This document shows, piece after piece, positions 1-8,129 of a stretch of DNA of 64,000 bases. The stretch comes from Pantoea rodasii. Its GTDB lineage: Bacteria; Pseudomonadota; Gammaproteobacteria; Enterobacterales; Enterobacteriaceae. The notes under the pieces are model-generated. The model made no database searches, was not told where the DNA came from, and saw only the letters and a program-made list of their open reading frames with translations. Positions within the stretch are counted from its first letter, which is position 1. Each line of letters begins with the position of its first letter. The DNA is taken from contig NZ_MLFP01000017.1 in the NCBI RefSeq assembly GCF_002095465.1, positions 1 through 64,000 on the forward strand. Direction: 5' to 3'. The translations under genes and the position numbers were made by a program.

Positions 1-241
1 CGAGATTATTTCCGGACTGCAGCAGCTGGCATACACCCTGCTGCAGCAGGCTGCCGCGCTTATCCAGCAGCGTCCGCCGCTGATTACCCGCGAGGTCACC
101 CGCAGCACCAACCTCCATCTGCTGGCCTTTGACTGGTACGGTGACATCAGCCGCGCGGACGAACTGCTGCGACTTAATCCGTCGCTGGCCAATCCCAACG
201 ACCTCCGGCCCGGGATAATCCTTTATGCCAGCGCGCAATGA
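1..241 (+). CDS. Phage DNA circularisation protein, C-terminal end (Mu gp43-like)
   Basis: The gene enters from the left edge; 79 sense codons are visible before the stop at 239-241. The visible tail has the typical ending of the DNA circularisation protein N family: a helical segment, then HLLAFDWYGD and a LysM-like ending with LNPSL and RPG. In Mu this protein acts in tail and baseplate assembly. It overlaps the start of the next gene at 225 by 17 bases, as is usual in compact tail operons. The N-terminal part cannot be judged. Confidence 0.8.
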   Translation, partial: EIISGLQQLAYTLLQQAAALIQQRPPLITREVTRSTNLHLLAFDWYGDISRADELLRLNPSLANPNDLRPGIILYASAQ

Positions 242-1357
242 CAAGGCCGCCCGGCCCGCTCTTACCGTTACAGACGAGCGCCTGACCCTGACGGTCGGAG
301 GTAAATCCCACAGTGACTGGATGCGTTTCTCGGTGGCTGCAGACTTTCTGACGCCCGCTGGCCAGTGGCAGCTCAACCTCGGCATCCGCAGCGCGTCGCT
401 GCCTGCAGAGGTGTGCGAAGCGCGCGCGCCGTGCTGAGCGCGGGTCGGGACGTGCTGATGACGGGGCTGATTGACGACATCAATCACGCCGTGCTGCGCG
501 GCCAGCACATTCTCACGCTCACGGGCCGCGATGAAGCCGCCGTGCTGGTTGACTGCAGCGCGCCGGTGTTCACCCGGCAGGAGATGACGCTTGCGGAGGT
601 TGTTGAAAAGGTGGTGCGGCCGCTCGGCATCTCGCGCATCGACATCCGGGCCGTCACGCCTGCTGCCCCCAAAAAATTCGCCGTCGACCCGGGTGAGACC
701 GCCTGGAGTGCGCTGATGAAGGTCTGCGAGGTCAGCGGTTTGTGGCCATGGTTTGCACCGGACGGCACGCTGGTCCTCGGGGGGCCGGACTACAGCGCCG
801 CGCCGGTGGCTTCGCTGGTTATGAGCCGCAACGGCACCGGCAATCTGCTGGACCTGACGAAACACACCAGCATCGCGGGGCGCTATTCTGAGGTCACCGT
901 GCTGGCGCAGGGGCACGCCACGACCGGACACAACGGCGTCCGCAACCATAAGGGCACCGTGAGAGACAGCAGCTTTACGCTTTACCGCCCGCACATTGAA
1001 GTTTTGGGGGATACCGACACCGACGAAGAAGCCGCTGCCCGCGCGCGCAAGCTCCTGACCGACTCCCGCCTCAAAGCGCTGACCATCACCGCCGTGGTGC
1101 GGGGCGTGCGCACCCCGGGGGGCATTACATGGATGCCCGGCCAGCGCGTGGCGGTGAAAAGTGCCATTCATAATATTGACGCCATTTACTTCATCATGGG
1201 CCGGGAGGTGCGCGGGGGGCGCGGCGTGCCGCTCACCACCACGCTCACGCTGAAAGAAGACGGCGTCTGGATACCGGATGCGTACCCCCGTTCCCGTCAC
1301 AAAAAGAAAGGAAAGTCGCAGGCCGCCACCTATCATACCTGGGAGGAAATTCCGTAA
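225..1357 (+). pseudogene. Baseplate hub protein, Mu gp44/gpP-like, frameshifted
   Basis: The first frame from ATG 225 gives a gp44-like N-terminus (LTLTVGGKSHSDW) and stops at 437. The homologous continuation (MTGLIDDIN, then the LTLTGRD and LVDCSA segments typical of the hub) runs in the frame ending at 1357. The two frames meet near 415-425 in a GC-alternating stretch. Restoring one G after the gaa codon gives a continuous protein of about 377 aa, so a single-base deletion is the simplest reading. It may be an assembly error rather than a dead gene. The stop overlaps the ATG of the next gene (taATG). Confidence 0.75.
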
Positions 1358-2028
1358 TGGACATTATCGGCACCCTTAACCGGCGCATCGCGTCAGCGCT
1401 CGCCGCCATTCGTCTGCCGTTCCGGGCGGCGCTGTCGCGCCTCACCAGCACCGGCGGCGTGATGACCGCGCAGCTTGAGGGGCTGGCGGGCGAGACGCTG
1501 CAGGAGGTGGAGGTGTTTCAGCATTATGGTCTTACCTCCGTGCCACCCGAGGGCGCGATGGCCATCGTCATTCCGCTGGGCGGACTCACCAGTCACGGCA
1601 TTGTGGTGGCCACAGAGCACAGTGAATACCGCATTCAGGCCCTGAACCCCGGCGAGGTGGCCATCTACAACAGCGACGGGGCCAGCATTACCCTGAAGAA
1701 CGGCAAAGCGATTCATGCGGAATGCGACGCGTTCACTGCAGACTGTAAAACGTGGCGGGTGAACGCCAGCGAATCGGCGATATTTGACACTCCCGAACTG
1801 ACGGCCACGAAGCGCGCCACCGTCAAAGGTCTGCTCACCGGCAGCGGCGGCATGAGTATTTCTAATGGCAACGGCGACGGCAACGGCGCGGTGGCGTCGT
1901 TCGCGGGCAGCATCGATCACACCTCCGGGACGCTCAGTTCGGTCAGCGTTACAATCAACGGCGTCGGGGTTGGCCCGCACATTCACCCTACGCCTGACGG
2001 CGACTCCGGGCCGATGAAAGCGGGCTGA
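1357..2028 (+). CDS. Baseplate assembly/spike protein, Mu gp45-like (gpV type)
   Basis: A 223-aa protein of the Mu gp45 / P2 gpV baseplate family, which forms the membrane-piercing spike below the tail tube. The N-terminal region has the expected OB-like segment (VEVFQHYGLTSVPPEG, then VIPLGG and GIVVAT). The C-terminus has repetitive beta-helix-like stretches and ends with HIHPTPDGDSGPM, whose HxH motif matches the metal-binding tip of these spikes. The start codon overlaps the preceding stop by one base, suggesting translational coupling. Confidence 0.88.
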   Translation: MDIIGTLNRRIASALAAIRLPFRAALSRLTSTGGVMTAQLEGLAGETLQEVEVFQHYGLTSVPPEGAMAIVIPLGGLTSHGIVVATEHSEYRIQALNPGEVAIYNSDGASITLKNGKAIHAECDAFTADCKTWRVNASESAIFDTPELTATKRATVKGLLTGSGGMSISNGNGDGNGAVASFAGSIDHTSGTLSSVSVTINGVGVGPHIHPTPDGDSGPMKAG

Positions 2029-2046
2029 CCCCCTCACGTTCAAGCG

Positions 2047-2069
2047 GCCCTGCGTACTCGCGGGGCTTT
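2047..2069 (+). terminator. Hairpin with short T run between gp45- and gp46-like genes
   Basis: An 8-bp stem (GCCCTGCG with CGCGGGGC, one G-T pair) around a TACT loop is followed by TTT. It lies in the 96-base gap between the spike gene and the next baseplate gene, inside what is normally a continuous late operon. It could attenuate transcription or be an accidental palindrome; the T run is short. Confidence 0.35.
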
Positions 2070-2124
2070 CCCGTCTCACCCCTGTCACTCCTTCCTGCTT
2101 CCCGCGCGCGATAACCTGCCCGCC

Positions 2125-2471
2125 ATGGACAGAATGCTTGATCCGGCAACGGGCGATTATAACGGTGAGCGCACCACCGGCCTGGAAAATGCCGCCCAGA
2201 TGCGCCTCAAAACCCCGCAGGAAGTTACGCTTTTTCCCCCGCGCTGGGTTCGAAGCTGCATCTGCTGCCCCGTAAGGACACGGAGGAGACGCGCGCCCTG
2301 GCTGAGCAGTATGCCTATCAGGCGCTGCAGCCGCTGATTGCCGACGCTCGCGCGCAGCGGGTTACCGTCTCGGCCACGCGCTACCGTCCCGGCTGGCTCA
2401 GGCTTTCTGTCCGTCTCATTTCGGCCTCCGGCGTGGTGGCCACCTTTGAACATCCGGTAAGAGTGAGCTGA
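2125..2471 (+). pseudogene. Phage gp46-like baseplate protein, frameshifted
   Basis: ATG 2125 begins MDRMLDPATGDYNGER, the usual start of the Mu gp46 baseplate family. After TPQ (near 2218) the frame is lost. The continuation GSYAFSPALGSKLHLLPRKD then runs in the frame ending at TGA 2469-2471. Adding one G to the cagg at 2218-2221 restores a protein of about 115 aa, the family's usual size. As with the hub gene, one missing base is the simplest explanation. The stop lies 4 bases before the next gene. Confidence 0.7.
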
Positions 2472-2475
2472 TGAC

Positions 2476-3558
2476 ATGCCCCTGACCATCCCGGCACAGG
2501 CCGACATCGCGCAGCAGTATCTTGATGAGCTGGTTAACCAGCTGCCTGATGCGGACATTACCCAGGACAGCGACCACGCGGTGCGCGCGAACGCCATCAG
2601 CTCCGTTATCTGGGGTGTCTATCAGTATGCGGGCTGGGAGCTGCGTCAGGCCTTCCCGGATACGGCGGACACGGACTTTCTGGTGATGCACGCACGGACC
2701 CGAAACCTCACGCGCAAGCAGGCTACCGCTGCAGCGGGCGGTATCATCCTGAGCGGGGCGGCAAAAACGGACGTCGCCAGCGGGCTGCAGTTTCGCGTGA
2801 AAGGGAACGGCACCCTTTATCAGACTACCGAATCCGGTCAGGTGGATGATGCGGGCAGCCTGACCGTGGCGGCGCGCGCGATGACCGCCGGGACGGCGGG
2901 AAACCTCAGCGCCGGGGCCACCGGAACGCTGGTCTCCGCGCCTGCCGGTATTGACAGCACCGTCACGGTCGTCAGCATGACCGGCGCGACCGATACCGAA
3001 ACGGATGACGAACTGCTGACCCGCCTGCTGGACGTGATGCGGCAGCCACCTGCGGGTGGTAATGCCCACGACTATAAGGTCTGGGCAGAGTCGGTGGAGG
3101 GCGTCAGTCGGGCTTATGTTTTCCCGCTCCGGCGCGGCCTGGGCACGGTGGACGTGGTTATCACCGCCGCTAACGGGCTGCCGTCTGCCGCCACTATCAG
3201 TGCGGTACAGGCCTATATTGACAGCGTCCGCCCCGTCACCGCCAGAGACTGCCGGGTGATGGCTCCGACCGAAAAGGTCGTGGACATCGCCGCTGCGGTG
3301 GGCATCAGCGACGCAACTTCGCTCGATGCGGTGACCCGGGCCATCACCTCCAGTCAGTCTGCGTGGTTCAGCGCACTTATCCCGGGTCAGGAGGCGATTA
3401 AAACGCAGATTGGCGCGCTTATCGCTGACACCGAAGGCGTGCTGGACTATGACCTTACCGCGCCCGTGAACAACACCCTCCCCGTGGTGGATGAGACCAC
3501 CGTGGAATGGGTGCGGCTGGGTAAGGTGACCATCACGCAACTGATGGCTTCCTCATGA
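2476..3558 (+). CDS. Baseplate J family protein, Mu gp47-like
   Basis: A 360-aa protein matching the baseplate J / gp47 family, which forms the wedge ring of contractile tails. The N-terminus has the family's alpha-helical segment with an Asp-rich FPDTADTDFLVMHA stretch. A threonine- and glycine-rich middle part (TAGTAGNLSAG) leads into the typical TDTETDDELLTRLL and QPPAGGNAHDY segments. The protein is uninterrupted. Its stop overlaps the start of the next gene (ATGA at 3555-3558). Confidence 0.9.
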   Translation: MPLTIPAQADIAQQYLDELVNQLPDADITQDSDHAVRANAISSVIWGVYQYAGWELRQAFPDTADTDFLVMHARTRNLTRKQATAAAGGIILSGAAKTDVASGLQFRVKGNGTLYQTTESGQVDDAGSLTVAARAMTAGTAGNLSAGATGTLVSAPAGIDSTVTVVSMTGATDTETDDELLTRLLDVMRQPPAGGNAHDYKVWAESVEGVSRAYVFPLRRGLGTVDVVITAANGLPSAATISAVQAYIDSVRPVTARDCRVMAPTEKVVDIAAAVGISDATSLDAVTRAITSSQSAWFSALIPGQEAIKTQIGALIADTEGVLDYDLTAPVNNTLPVVDETTVEWVRLGKVTITQLMASS

Positions 3559-4094
3559 ACCGCGCAGACTACCAGCAGCTGCTCAGCCTGCTGCTCCCGG
3601 CAGTGACGTATGAGCCGTCGGGCGAGCAGATTAGCGGCGAACTCAGCGCAGAGGCTAAGCTGCTGGCCGTGCTCGACGCGGTCATTGCAGGGCTGCTCAC
3701 CGCAATCGACCCGGAGAGCGCCACCCACCTGCTGACGGACTGGGAGCGGGTGTATGACCTGATGCCGGATGAAAGCGACACGCTTCAGCAGCGCCGCGCG
3801 AGCGTCATGGCGGCCCTGGCAGAGACCGGCGGCCTGAGCCGTCAGTACTTTACCGCTCTGGCAAAGGCGCTGGGATATGACATTACCATCGGTGAACCTG
3901 AGGATCCGATGTGGCGCTGGACAGTCAATGTCACCGGGACGCCCGAACGCGTCTGGTACTTCCGGGTGGGTGAGTCTGCGGTGGGTGACCGGCTCGAAGA
4001 GTCCGGGGACCCGGGGCTTGACAAGATTTTTCAGCGCCTGAAGCCCGCGCACACCGAGTGTCTGTTTAAATACTCAGAGGACAGTCTTACATGA
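3555..4094 (+). CDS. Tail protein, Mu gp48 / YmfQ-like (DUF2313)
   Basis: A 179-aa protein of the YmfQ/gp48 family found between baseplate J and the tail fibre in Mu-like phages. Supporting features are the N-terminal YQQLLSLLLP segment, the DWERVYDL and QRRASVMAAL helices, and the C-terminal LKPAHTEC ending typical of the family. It overlaps both neighbours by four bases, so translation is probably coupled. It is thought to help connect baseplate and fibre; its exact role is not clear from sequence. Confidence 0.88.
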   Translation: MNRADYQQLLSLLLPAVTYEPSGEQISGELSAEAKLLAVLDAVIAGLLTAIDPESATHLLTDWERVYDLMPDESDTLQQRRASVMAALAETGGLSRQYFTALAKALGYDITIGEPEDPMWRWTVNVTGTPERVWYFRVGESAVGDRLEESGDPGLDKIFQRLKPAHTECLFKYSEDSLT

Positions 4095-5074
4095 AACCCC
4101 TGATTGACCCCATCAACACCACTGACGGCCGGTTCCACAGCCGCGACCCCCAGACGGGGGAGCTGGCCACCGTCGTTACGCCGGACTATATGAATGAAAC
4201 GCAGGATGCGACGCGCAGCCTGCAGCAGGAAATCATCGCTTTACTGACCGCTGCGGGCATTAAACCTGCCGATGCTAAAAAGGATCAGCTGCTTTCCGCG
4301 CTGGAAGCATTGTTTCTCGCTTCAGATGATACCCGGGTTAGCGGAGCACTTCAGAAAGCCCGGAATCTTGGAGACCTTGATAGTTCCGATAAGGCCAGAA
4401 AGAATCTCGGGCTTGGCGCGCTGGCTTTAAAGGATGAAATCAGTGCTTCTGACACAGGCGCGGTGCCACTTACAGGCGGTGAGATGTCAGGAGAGCTCAG
4501 CACGACCAGCGCCGACAGCTACCGGATCATAGCGAATAAACGCGCCTTTTTTCTTCGGTTTGACGGCAACGATTTTTATATCCTCAAGACAAAAGCGGAA
4601 GATCCCGATGGCGCGTGGGATGACTCGCGGCCGATCCGCATAAATGCTCAGACGGGCGAGCTGTTTGTCTCCAGCGGAATGACCGTCAATTCAAATGTCA
4701 CTCTGACCTGGGGCGGGCGTGGACATCACTTTCAGGAAAATGGCGACATCGTTGAGGCGGCAGGCGATCAGAGTATTTTCAGAGGGTACTGGAGTGCAAC
4801 CAATCTCAACGGAGCGCTTCGCAACATCACAAATCATGCTGATGATGCCTGGAATAAAGCTAATGATGCCCAGGTTAACCGCGTGCAGTCCGTTCGTCTG
4901 GGAGGCGCGATATGGACCGGAACAATCGGAAACGGTCAGTTGGACTGGGGCGGCTCAGGCCAGGTCCTGTCAGGGGTCCATTCCACAGCCAACTATGCCA
5001 TCAATCTTCAGTTCTGCCTGAGACAGATTCAGATTCTCATAAATGGTTCGTGGGTGGCCGTAGGAGGAATATAA
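4091..5074 (+). CDS. Phage tail fibre protein
   Basis: A 327-aa protein following gp48 and preceding a tail fibre assembly gene, the fibre position in Mu-like phages. The N-terminus has a conserved baseplate-attachment segment (PLIDPINTTDGRFH, TGELATVVTPDYMNE). The middle has the fibre repeat feature (ARNLGDLDSSDKARKNLGL) seen in many enterobacterial fibres. The C-terminal half is serine-, glycine- and asparagine-rich and probably receptor-binding. No recombinase gene or second, inverted fibre cassette is visible nearby, so the Mu-type host-range switch seems absent here. Confidence 0.85.
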   Translation: MKPLIDPINTTDGRFHSRDPQTGELATVVTPDYMNETQDATRSLQQEIIALLTAAGIKPADAKKDQLLSALEALFLASDDTRVSGALQKARNLGDLDSSDKARKNLGLGALALKDEISASDTGAVPLTGGEMSGELSTTSADSYRIIANKRAFFLRFDGNDFYILKTKAEDPDGAWDDSRPIRINAQTGELFVSSGMTVNSNVTLTWGGRGHHFQENGDIVEAAGDQSIFRGYWSATNLNGALRNITNHADDAWNKANDAQVNRVQSVRLGGAIWTGTIGNGQLDWGGSGQVLSGVHSTANYAINLQFCLRQIQILINGSWVAVGGI

Positions 5075-5077
5075 CAG

Positions 5078-5641
5078 ATGGATAATGCGTTTAAGACATT
5101 TAATAATTTCACGCGCTACGTGCCGGAAAAAGAATTATTTCCGGAGGTTAAGGGAGTTATATATTTAAGGGACGAAAAGGACAGAGACTGGTATACCCTT
5201 TTAAAAGAGTTCAGCAGCGACACTCTTAAAATTGCTTATGATGCTGAGGGCATCATCAGGTCCGCATCTTTGGATGCCTCAATGCTGTTTCCTGCTGGCC
5301 TTTCCGTTTCAGAGGTTGAAGAAAAAGACGGAGACGAGGCGGGTGAAAAATTGTGTCTTGGTCAGTGGGTTTACAGGGGCGGAAGTATTAAACCCTTAGA
5401 TAAACCCGACAAGACCTGGGCAGAGGAAGCTGAAGGGCGTCGTCTGGAGTTAATATCGGGGGCTAACAGCACCATCATACTGTGGCAGACCAGGCTGCTT
5501 GCGGGAAGATCGCTGACTGATGAGCAGAAACAAAAGCTGAATACCTGGCTGGATTACATGGATAAGCTTGAGTCGCTGAATTTTTCGGATATTAAGGATA
5601 AGGCTGGATATCAGGCCATTGTGTGGCCCGTCAGGCCATAA
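5078..5641 (+). CDS. Tail fibre assembly protein (Tfa family)
   Basis: A 187-aa protein starting three bases after the fibre stop. It has the Tfa/gpU family layout: a short N-terminal tail-binding part, a middle beta region (GIIRSASLDASMLFPAGLSV) and a helical C-terminus ending in the typical WPVRP. These proteins chaperone fibre trimerisation. Base composition is more AT-rich than in the baseplate genes, common for exchangeable fibre modules. Confidence 0.85.
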   Translation: MDNAFKTFNNFTRYVPEKELFPEVKGVIYLRDEKDRDWYTLLKEFSSDTLKIAYDAEGIIRSASLDASMLFPAGLSVSEVEEKDGDEAGEKLCLGQWVYRGGSIKPLDKPDKTWAEEAEGRRLELISGANSTIILWQTRLLAGRSLTDEQKQKLNTWLDYMDKLESLNFSDIKDKAGYQAIVWPVRP

Positions 5642-6035
5642 AGAAGCAGTCACTGCTGAGCCAGAAAACGCAGTGACTGCTGAGACAGGTTATCTGCGGA
5701 AAGATAATGAGTCGTCTCAATACAACTGGAGGAAGTGTATTCACAAACACTTATCGGTAAAAAAGAACGCCCCCAACCAGAGGGCGTAATCGAAAACCGA
5801 TTAGGGTTTGATTCAACAGATTACACGGAGATGGTCGCATTCCATCGGCGACTACTATTACAGCTTTCGACTAAACACACTTTAAACAGCGAAATATCGG
5901 GATGCATTAAATTTGATTTAAATCAATTAAATTTGACATCCCCTCATCCTGGCCTGAATAAGGCAATAAACCACCATGAAATTCTTTGCATGGCTGAGGC
6001 ATTTTTTTATCCCGACACAACGAAAGGTAAATGAC
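5642..6035. other. Non-coding stretch with inverted repeats after the fibre genes
   Basis: About 390 bases with no convincing gene. It holds a perfect 11-bp inverted repeat (5646-5656 and 5670-5680, 13-base loop). A GC-rich hairpin (ACGCCC/GGGCGT near 5766-5788) is preceded by an A run, so it would read as a terminator on the minus strand. A perfect 14-bp AT-rich palindrome TTGATTTAAATCAA lies at 5913-5926, a possible regulator site. An open frame from GTG 5735 has a Shine-Dalgarno sequence almost touching the start and no recognisable protein features, so I do not call it. Confidence 0.5.
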
Positions 6036-6428
6036 ATGAGCGAAATCAATATCACCGGCAATATTCAGAAAGCAGCAATGACTCAACTGCGCAGTAAAGA
6101 AGTCGTGCAGATTATTCTGGCATCTGTTTATACCGGCCCGACCAGAGAAGATGCCACGGCGGCAGCAACGGACTTTGTTAATCACCTGACCCTGCATAAT
6201 GAAGCATCGGTGCGCACTGCCTGCGGTGATAACTTCGACAGGATTCAGTCTGCCTTCGCCGAACAGGCTAACAGTATCGCTGAGAAGCTTGCCGATGCCG
6301 TCATCGATGCAGATAAATCGGGAGTAGAAAGTCAGATCCAGACTTATGTGGATAATCTGCAGTACAAGCACAGTATCGATAATGGCCAGGACGCGGCCAA
6401 CGCAAAACAACCAGCAGAAGCTGTTTAA
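6036..6428 (+). CDS. Unknown 130-aa protein in prophage cargo region
   Basis: The frame can be read from 5976, but ATG 6036 is preferred because AAAGGT lies just upstream and the extra 20 residues look non-native. The protein (starts MSEINITGNIQ) is acidic, soluble and mostly alpha-helical, with no signal peptide, membrane span or known motif, and ends in an alanine-rich tail. It is followed 15 bases later by a strong terminator, so it is probably a single-gene unit. An independently transcribed cargo gene (moron) downstream of tail fibres is a plausible setting, but no function can be assigned. Confidence 0.7.
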   Translation: MSEINITGNIQKAAMTQLRSKEVVQIILASVYTGPTREDATAAATDFVNHLTLHNEASVRTACGDNFDRIQSAFAEQANSIAEKLADAVIDADKSGVESQIQTYVDNLQYKHSIDNGQDAANAKQPAEAV

Positions 6429-6443
6429 TATTCTGTAATAACA

Positions 6444-6470
6444 ATGCGCCAGCGATACTGGCGCATTTAT
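6444..6470 (+). terminator. Rho-independent terminator after the 130-aa gene
   Basis: A perfect 9-bp stem (ATGCGCCAG / CTGGCGCAT) with a CGATA loop, then a T-rich stretch (ttatttag). It lies 15 bases after the stop at 6428. Confidence 0.75.
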
Positions 6471-6546
6471 TTAGTTAATAGTATATAAAAATGCAGGGCA
6501 AGAACGATGGAGATCAAACACTATGCTATCACCATCGTTTCATTTA

Positions 6547-6773
6547 TCAGAGCCACTGAAAGCCTTTGGCTATTATCGTAGTAAGCCCCAGAGCAGCGGC
6601 AATTATCGCGCCGAAAATACGATAAAAGCAGATTACGATTGTTTCTGAAAATCACGCAGGTCCGTTCTGATTTCATTTAGTGAGATCTTGATGTGTTCTA
6701 AAATCGCTGGTTCCAAACCGTCACCTCCACCGCCAGTTGTTAACAGCGATTTGCAATCAAAATCCAGTGACAT
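6547..6773 (-). pseudogene. Small membrane-anchored phage-type protein, frameshifted
   Basis: ATG 6773 opens a frame (MSLDFDCKSLL, a glycine run, then a helix with LNEIRTDLRDFQKQ) that stops at 6633-6635. One base later the minus strand continues with RIFGAIIAAALGLTTIIAKGFQWL and a stop at 6547-6549, a single membrane segment. The combination of an amphipathic helix, a positively charged turn and a terminal membrane span is common in small phage and enterobacterial proteins of about 75 aa. A single missing base near 6635-6650 explains the break. The start overlaps the end of the YafO-type gene by 17 bases, so it was likely the third gene of that operon. Confidence 0.55.
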
Positions 6774-7188
6774 ATGACAGCCCCCGGAGATCACTCTCAG
6801 TCATTGTTGAAAAATGCTTTTCGACGTAATCGCAGAATTTAGGCAGGTGGCGATCAATTGATGCATGTGCGTCAGGAGAAATGATGGCAAGCGCCTGGCA
6901 GTAATCGCTGAACATCCAGTGTCTTGCATATATGAGGAAGTTATCGCTGGTCCGTTGATACTGCTGCTGTTTCTCATTCCATGGCTTCTCTAATTCAATA
7001 AGCCGTATATGGCAATGGCGCATACCTTCATCATAAGCTCGTCGATTGCGCGAGAAGTCTGCATCACGTCCGAGCCAGGGGGATAAACCATAACCATTTA
7101 ACCAGGATGCAAGTGCGCGAACGTAAATCAGACCAGCCGGTGATATTGCCTGGACACCATTGCGTTGGGCTATAGACACTTTGATCAT
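6757..7188 (-). CDS. YafO family toxin (mRNA interferase)
   Basis: A 143-aa protein that aligns by eye with Escherichia coli YafO, a ribosome-dependent mRNA interferase. Shared elements in order are a GRDA-type motif (LGRDADF), a HIRL segment, QRTSDNFLIYARH, and an ALAIISPDAH block. The roughly 20-residue N-terminal extension and larger C-terminus are slightly longer than in YafO. It is the second gene of a minus-strand operon, six bases after the 211-aa gene, which holds the antitoxin position although it does not look like YafN. It sits in prophage cargo, where it could act in maintenance or phage exclusion. Confidence 0.7.
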   Translation of the reverse strand: MIKVSIAQRNGVQAISPAGLIYVRALASWLNGYGLSPWLGRDADFSRNRRAYDEGMRHCHIRLIELEKPWNEKQQQYQRTSDNFLIYARHWMFSDYCQALAIISPDAHASIDRHLPKFCDYVEKHFSTMTESDLRGLSYVTGF

Positions 7189-7194
7189 GCTAAA

Positions 7195-7830
7195 TCAGTT
7201 CCATTTGTCAGTCGGCTTAATGCCCCAAAATGCGTGAGAGTGATTTACAACCTGCTTCACCTGCTCTGCAGTTAAAGTGTTGTGGTGAATAATAGGGTCA
7301 GGCGCTAAATGCTGCTTAAGAAGCTGAATCATATCCAGCTGAATGCGCCTCATCAGCGCAAGCCCGCGCAATATCTGACGGCCCAGAGTTTTATAAGCAC
7401 CTGCATAAGCCTGCCACTCAGGAGAAACGTCAACCTCAAGATATGCCAACCTGAACATAACCAGCTGGTTATTGATGTCAGCAACTTCAAGCTCATGCGC
7501 CTGAATGCGCTGTTTGATTTCGTCTGCAGAAACTGAGTCATCTCCCTGTAAAGCCGGGTCGCCTTCATCATCTTGGATAGAGGCAAGCTCAGTTAGCCAC
7601 CTGCTACAGCAACGCTCAAGGTCATCAAGAACTGATTTAGAACCTGAAATAAGGTCCATAGCCATTGAGGGAGTGACCGGCCTGGATAAAGACGCCTGAT
7701 GGCTGGCTAAAGCCTGAGTAGGCTCCAGAAGCGTGCGGGTTGCTGAAACCATTTGCTCGCGCTGTAACATAGCTGAACTCAGAGTTAACAGTGGCAGAGA
7801 GGAAAGTGCTGGAATCATGCTCCACTCCAT
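7195..7830 (-). CDS. Unknown 211-aa protein, candidate partner of the YafO-type toxin
   Basis: First gene of the toxin operon. It can start at 7830 or at the internal Met at 7818. It is soluble and almost entirely helical, with hydrophobic and acidic helices, an acidic segment (IQDDEGDPALQGDD) near residue 90 and a long helix around RGLALMRRIQLDMIQLLKQHL. No HTH, ribbon-helix-helix or Phd/YafN fold is evident, so if it neutralises the toxin it would be an atypical antitoxin. It is much larger than YafN (about 97 aa). It could instead be an unrelated phage protein. Confidence 0.6.
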   Translation of the reverse strand: MEWSMIPALSSLPLLTLSSAMLQREQMVSATRTLLEPTQALASHQASLSRPVTPSMAMDLISGSKSVLDDLERCCSRWLTELASIQDDEGDPALQGDDSVSADEIKQRIQAHELEVADINNQLVMFRLAYLEVDVSPEWQAYAGAYKTLGRQILRGLALMRRIQLDMIQLLKQHLAPDPIIHHNTLTAEQVKQVVNHSHAFWGIKPTDKWN

Positions 7831-8080
7831 GTCTTAAGACGTTGCAAGAATTAGACGTTATTTTGCACCCCTGCTCAATATAAGTACAGGGTCACCGAAT
7901 GTGAGAAATCATAAAAGTTTACGGAGTGGCGAAACTTATGCAGGAGTTGAGACGATTTTAATACCGATGCAGTGAATTACAGCGGTTCACTGCGAGGTTA
8001 AGTGAATAAAAGTCATGTAATTGCCGCCTCACCCCTGTAACTGCCAGCACCCTCACACCATCTTTATGATTGCTTCCGTC

Positions 8081-8123
8081 GATCTATCAAAGGGAATTGA
8101 TCGTTTTAAAAGATCAAAAGAGG
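8081..8123 (+). promoter_or_regulatory. Leader of the adenine methylase gene with three GATC sites
   Basis: GATC occurs at 8081-8084, 8099-8102 and 8112-8115, the last two forming an inverted repeat TTGATC-N9-GATCAA (8097-8117). The Shine-Dalgarno AAGAGG (8118-8123) follows, six bases before ATG 8130. Methylation of these sites by the gene's own product or by host Dam could control it. Upstream, 7831-8080 is non-coding apart from an 8-bp inverted repeat (GCAGTGAA/TTCACTGC, 7969-7993). Confidence 0.5.
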
Positions 8124-8129
8124 CTATAG

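Noticed and set aside
1393-2088. 231-codon open frame on the minus strand
   Set aside because: A shadow of the gp45-like spike gene, rich in Arg and His as expected for an antisense frame.
2416-3540. 374-codon open frame on the minus strand
   Set aside because: A shadow of the baseplate J gene in a GC-rich region; the plus strand protein is clearly the real one.
4091-5641. Possible invertible tail-fibre segment like the G segment of Mu
   Set aside because: No invertase gene, no opposed second fibre cassette and no paired recombination sites were seen.
5735-6034. Open frame of 99 codons (GTG start) in the gap after tail fibre assembly
   Set aside because: Shine-Dalgarno almost touches the start codon, no protein-like features, overlaps the start of the convincing 130-aa gene in another frame.
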